Source: DASQDN01 sp035630195
Lineage (GTDB): Bacteria > Acidobacteriota > Terriglobia > Bryobacterales > Bryobacteraceae
Length of the DNA: 8,881 nt
Reading direction: 5' to 3'
Assembly: GCA_035630195.1 (NCBI GenBank)
Contig: DASQLD010000194.1
Coordinates: 1 to 8,881 of the forward strand
Below are positions 6,635-8,881 of the stretch, one piece after another. The notes beneath the pieces were generated by a model. That model saw only the letters and a program-made list of their open reading frames with translations, was not told where the DNA came from and made no database searches. Made by a program: the position numbers and the translations under genes. Every line of letters starts with the position of its first letter. The stretch's first letter is position 1.

Positions 6635-8575
6635 GTGCCGTCGTCGATCGTCCGTCCCTCTCTATTTCTGCTCTGCCTTACTTCCGCATCGCTCGCGGCT
6701 CCTGGAAGTTATTCTTTCGAAGAATCGCAGGCGTTCTTCAAAACATACTGTCAGGCTTGCCATTCCGGTAAGACCGCCGTTGGAGGCTTTTCGGTCGAAC
6801 GTGTGAACGCGCCGGCAAGCTTTCAGACCCATCCGCAGCGTTGGGCAGCAGCCAATCGAAGAGTGAAGAACGGCGAGATGCCGCCAAAAGGCTCTCCAGC
6901 GCCCAACCTCGATCTGCGCGAAAAGTTCAGTGGCTGGGTTGAGGAGACTCTCCGCGTTGAGGCATGTGCGGGAGGAATTGCTCCGGGTCCGTCGCCGATA
7001 CGCCGGCTGAATCGCTCGGAGTATACAGCCACTGTGCGCGATCTCCTCGACATCCACCTGGATGTCGGTCATGCGCTGCCGGTCGATGGCGCGGGGGGAG
7101 AAGGATTCGATAACGCTGCGGAAACTTTGTTTCTTTCGCCATTGCACTCAGAAAAGTACATGGAAGTCGCGAAGCTTGCGATGAATTTTGCCGCGAAGGA
7201 GTATAAGTCGCGCGTGAAGATTCTGATCGCCACTCCCGGCAAGGGCGTTACAGAAAGCCAGGCGGCGCGCGAAATTCTGAACGGCTTCCTTCCCCGCGCC
7301 TTTCGGCGTCCAGTGACCGAGGCCGACATCGCGCCTTATCTAGCGCTGTTTGAGGCTGCCCGCAAGCAGGGCGAGCCCTTTGAGGCGTCCATCTTCTTTG
7401 CGCTGCGCGGCGCCCTTGTTTCGCCGCTGTTCCTTTTCCGTTCGGAGCCGCCGAACACCACGACCGAGGCTCGACCGGTGGATCAGTACGCGATGGCTTC
7501 CAGGCTGTCCTATTTCCTCTGGGGCAGTATGCCCGATGAGTTTCTTTTCGATGTCGCGGAAGCGGGCAAGTTGCAGGAGCCGGAGGTATTGCGAGAACTG
7601 GTGCGCAGAATGCTGCGAAACGACCGCTCGCTCGACTTCGCGCAACGGTTTGTCGAGCAGTGGCTGCACACGCGTGACCTTCTCGGCGATAAGGCCCCGG
7701 ACGCGAAACTGTTTCCAACCTACGCCATGAGTGAGGATTTGCGTTCCGACATCCGGTTGCAGCCCGTCATGTTCTTCCGCGAGTTGCTGGTTCAGAACCT
7801 TTCTCTCTTGAATTTAATCGATTCGACGCATTCCATCGGTACCAGTAATCTGGCGCGGCACTTCGATTTGAAGCTGCCGTTGCGGCCGAACCAGCAGACG
7901 CAGCCGCACTGGGTGGAATTGCCAAAGGGAAGCAAGCGTGGCGGGCTGCTGGGGATGCCGGCGGTGCTTGCGGTGTCCTCGTACCCTTATCGGACCAGTC
8001 CGGTATTGCGCGGCGCCTGGGTGCTCGATTCTCTCCTTGGAACTCCGCCTCCGCCTCCGCCTCCGAATGTGCCGGCTCTTGAGGAACACAAAGAAGGGGC
8101 CGCCCCAAAAACTCTGCGGGAACGACTAGAGAGGCATCGTGCCGATCCGGTGTGCGCCAGTTGTCATAGCCGGATTGACGGGCTGGGTTTCGCGCTCGAG
8201 AACTATGATGTCGTCGGCCGCTGGCGAGAGGAAGAAGCGGGCAAACCGGTCGACAATTCGGGGGAGTTGGCTGATGGCACGAAATTCAAGGGTCCCGATG
8301 AGCTGAGAGCGATGCTGCTCGACCGGAAGGACCTGTTTCTGCGGAATCTCACTTCGAAGATGTTGGGGTACGCGCTGGGCCGTGGACTTACCCTGAAAGA
8401 CTCGTGCACCGTCGACGCCATTGTGTCGAAATTGAGTGACAATGGGTATAGCGCGCAAACGTTGATCGAAGAGATCGTGTTGAGCGTTCCGTTCCGATTT
8501 CAGGCTGCTGCTGGGACGCCAGTAGCGCCAACGCCGCCGCGGAGCCCATCTCCGCCCGCGCAGAAGGAGCAATAG
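6635..8575 (+). CDS. DUF1592 family di-heme cytochrome-like protein (DUF1587/1595/1592/1588/1585)
   Basis: The 646-residue protein begins with a signal peptide (about 1-22). A heme-attachment motif CQACH at 39-43 lies in a cytochrome-c-like segment that continues to MPPKG (82-86). Domains then follow in the usual order: DUF1587 around RRLNRSEYTATVRDLL (123-138), DUF1595 around FLPRAFRRPVTEADI (218-232), DUF1592 around ASRLSYFLWGSMPDEF (288-303) and DUF1588 around 435-530. The last includes TSPVLRGAWVLDSLLGTP, the typical poly-Pro stretch and a second heme motif CASCH (507-511). DUF1585 is at about 550-620 (KMLGYALGRGLTLKDS). A Pro-rich tail ends the protein. Such proteins are thought to be secreted redox proteins of unknown substrate. 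The length is at the short end for the family, with a small N-terminal heme region. The GTG at 6635 is the first start after an in-frame TGA at 6632; AAGGA upstream is 14 nt away, a poor spacing. The DUF1552 gene follows after 5 bp. Confidence 0.93.
   Translation: MPSSIVRPSLFLLCLTSASLAAPGSYSFEESQAFFKTYCQACHSGKTAVGGFSVERVNAPASFQTHPQRWAAANRRVKNGEMPPKGSPAPNLDLREKFSGWVEETLRVEACAGGIAPGPSPIRRLNRSEYTATVRDLLDIHLDVGHALPVDGAGGEGFDNAAETLFLSPLHSEKYMEVAKLAMNFAAKEYKSRVKILIATPGKGVTESQAAREILNGFLPRAFRRPVTEADIAPYLALFEAARKQGEPFEASIFFALRGALVSPLFLFRSEPPNTTTEARPVDQYAMASRLSYFLWGSMPDEFLFDVAEAGKLQEPEVLRELVRRMLRNDRSLDFAQRFVEQWLHTRDLLGDKAPDAKLFPTYAMSEDLRSDIRLQPVMFFRELLVQNLSLLNLIDSTHSIGTSNLARHFDLKLPLRPNQQTQPHWVELPKGSKRGGLLGMPAVLAVSSYPYRTSPVLRGAWVLDSLLGTPPPPPPPNVPALEEHKEGAAPKTLRERLERHRADPVCASCHSRIDGLGFALENYDVVGRWREEEAGKPVDNSGELADGTKFKGPDELRAMLLDRKDLFLRNLTSKMLGYALGRGLTLKDSCTVDAIVSKLSDNGYSAQTLIEEIVLSVPFRFQAAAGTPVAPTPPRSPSPPAQKEQ
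8043..8065 (+). repeat. CTCCGC tandem hexamer encoding the poly-Pro linker
   Basis: Almost four copies of CTCCGC in frame encode the run of seven prolines at residues 471-477 of the DUF1592 protein. A poly-Pro run after LLGTP is a known conserved feature of DUF1588 regions, so the repeat is probably kept by selection on the protein rather than being a regulatory repeat. It is a possible site of slippage. Confidence 0.7.
8562..8569 (+). promoter_or_regulatory. Ribosome binding site of the DUF1552 gene
   Basis: AGAAGGAG lies within the last codons of the DUF1592 gene, 11 nt before the GTG at 8581. It supports this start and translational coupling of the two genes. Confidence 0.55.
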
Positions 8576-8580
8576 AAGCT

Positions 8581-8881
8581 GTGAGCACACGCAAATCTTT
8601 GTTGTCCCGAAGAACATTACTGCGCGGCGCAGGGGTGGGCCTGGGTCTTCCCTGGTTGGAAGCGATGGTTCCGACGTCGGCGCTGGCATCGTCCACACAG
8701 CCGAAGAGTCCCGTTCGAATGGCGATGCTTTACATGCCGAACGGGGTGAACGTTAACGCGTGGTACCCGGAAGGCACAGGGCGCGACTTCGCTTTGTCGC
8801 CCACGCTGGCTCCTCTGCGAGACATTCAGGATCGCGTTACGGTCATCAGCAACACCTGGAATGCCGCCTCCAAAGGCGGCG
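8581..8881 (+). CDS. DUF1552 family protein with Tat signal, N-terminal part, runs off the right edge
   Basis: Translation from the GTG at 8581 is open to the window end for 100 codons. Residues 1-37 form a twin-arginine signal: SRRTLLRGAGVGLGLPWLEA, then SALASS as a likely cleavage region. After it come VRMAMLYMPNGVNVNAWYP and LSPTLAPLRDIQDRVTVIS, the characteristic start of DUF1552 proteins, which are usually about 430-480 residues long. These exported proteins are related in layout to DUF1501/sulfatase-like families and are regularly encoded beside DUF1592 cytochromes; their reaction is not established as far as I know. The start is supported by AGAAGGAG and by the Tat signal. The gap to the upstream gene is only 5 bp, so the two are almost surely co-transcribed. 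About three quarters of the gene lies beyond the window. Confidence 0.9.
   Translation, partial: MSTRKSLLSRRTLLRGAGVGLGLPWLEAMVPTSALASSTQPKSPVRMAMLYMPNGVNVNAWYPEGTGRDFALSPTLAPLRDIQDRVTVISNTWNAASKGG

Noticed and set aside
8126..8698. A 190-codon minus-strand frame across the DUF1592/DUF1552 junction
   Set aside because: It is antisense to heme-binding and Tat-signal regions that are clearly coding on the plus strand.

Overview
The window looks like chromosomal DNA of a soil-type Acidobacteriota, probably class Terriglobia near the Solibacter/Bryobacter group. This is an inference from gene content, not from a marker gene. The signs are an Oar-like TonB-dependent receptor with an N-terminal carboxypeptidase-regulatory domain, a Tat-exported Gfo/Idh/MocA oxidoreductase, and a DUF1592-type di-heme protein followed directly by a DUF1552 protein. 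There is no rRNA, tRNA, CRISPR array, insertion sequence or phage gene.

Layout. Positions 1-2164 (minus strand) hold the N-terminal and middle parts of a large outer-membrane receptor whose C-terminus lies beyond the left edge. As written, its reading frame is broken twice by single-base indels, near 1884-1888 and near 315-323. The protein reads through perfectly on either side of each break once the frame is changed. Divergent from it, 2254-3270 (plus) encodes a 338-residue soluble protein of no recognised family. Convergent with that gene, 3296-4558 (minus) encodes a Tat-signal Gfo/Idh/MocA oxidoreductase. A gene-free stretch of about 300 bp follows (4559-4859).

The right half is a run of four plus-strand genes with short gaps of 25, 31 and 5 bp, probably an operon. 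They are a three-helix membrane protein with a periplasmic C-terminal domain (4860-5660), an exported NHL beta-propeller (5686-6603), a di-heme DUF1587/1595/1592/1588/1585 protein (6635-8575), and the start of a Tat-exported DUF1552 protein (8581 to the window end). All four products are predicted to act at or outside the cytoplasmic membrane. DUF1592 and DUF1552 genes are a known recurring pair in Acidobacteria, Planctomycetes and Verrucomicrobia, with no settled biochemical role that I know of. The whole window fits a bacterium that takes up and oxidises complex organic compounds in the cell envelope, but the substrate cannot be read from the sequence.

The points most worth a second look are the doubly frameshifted receptor, the four-gene cytochrome cassette with an unrecognised membrane partner, the unrecognised 338-residue protein, and a pattern of -10-like boxes lying only 6-9 nt upstream of start codons that lack a Shine-Dalgarno sequence, which suggests leaderless mRNAs.
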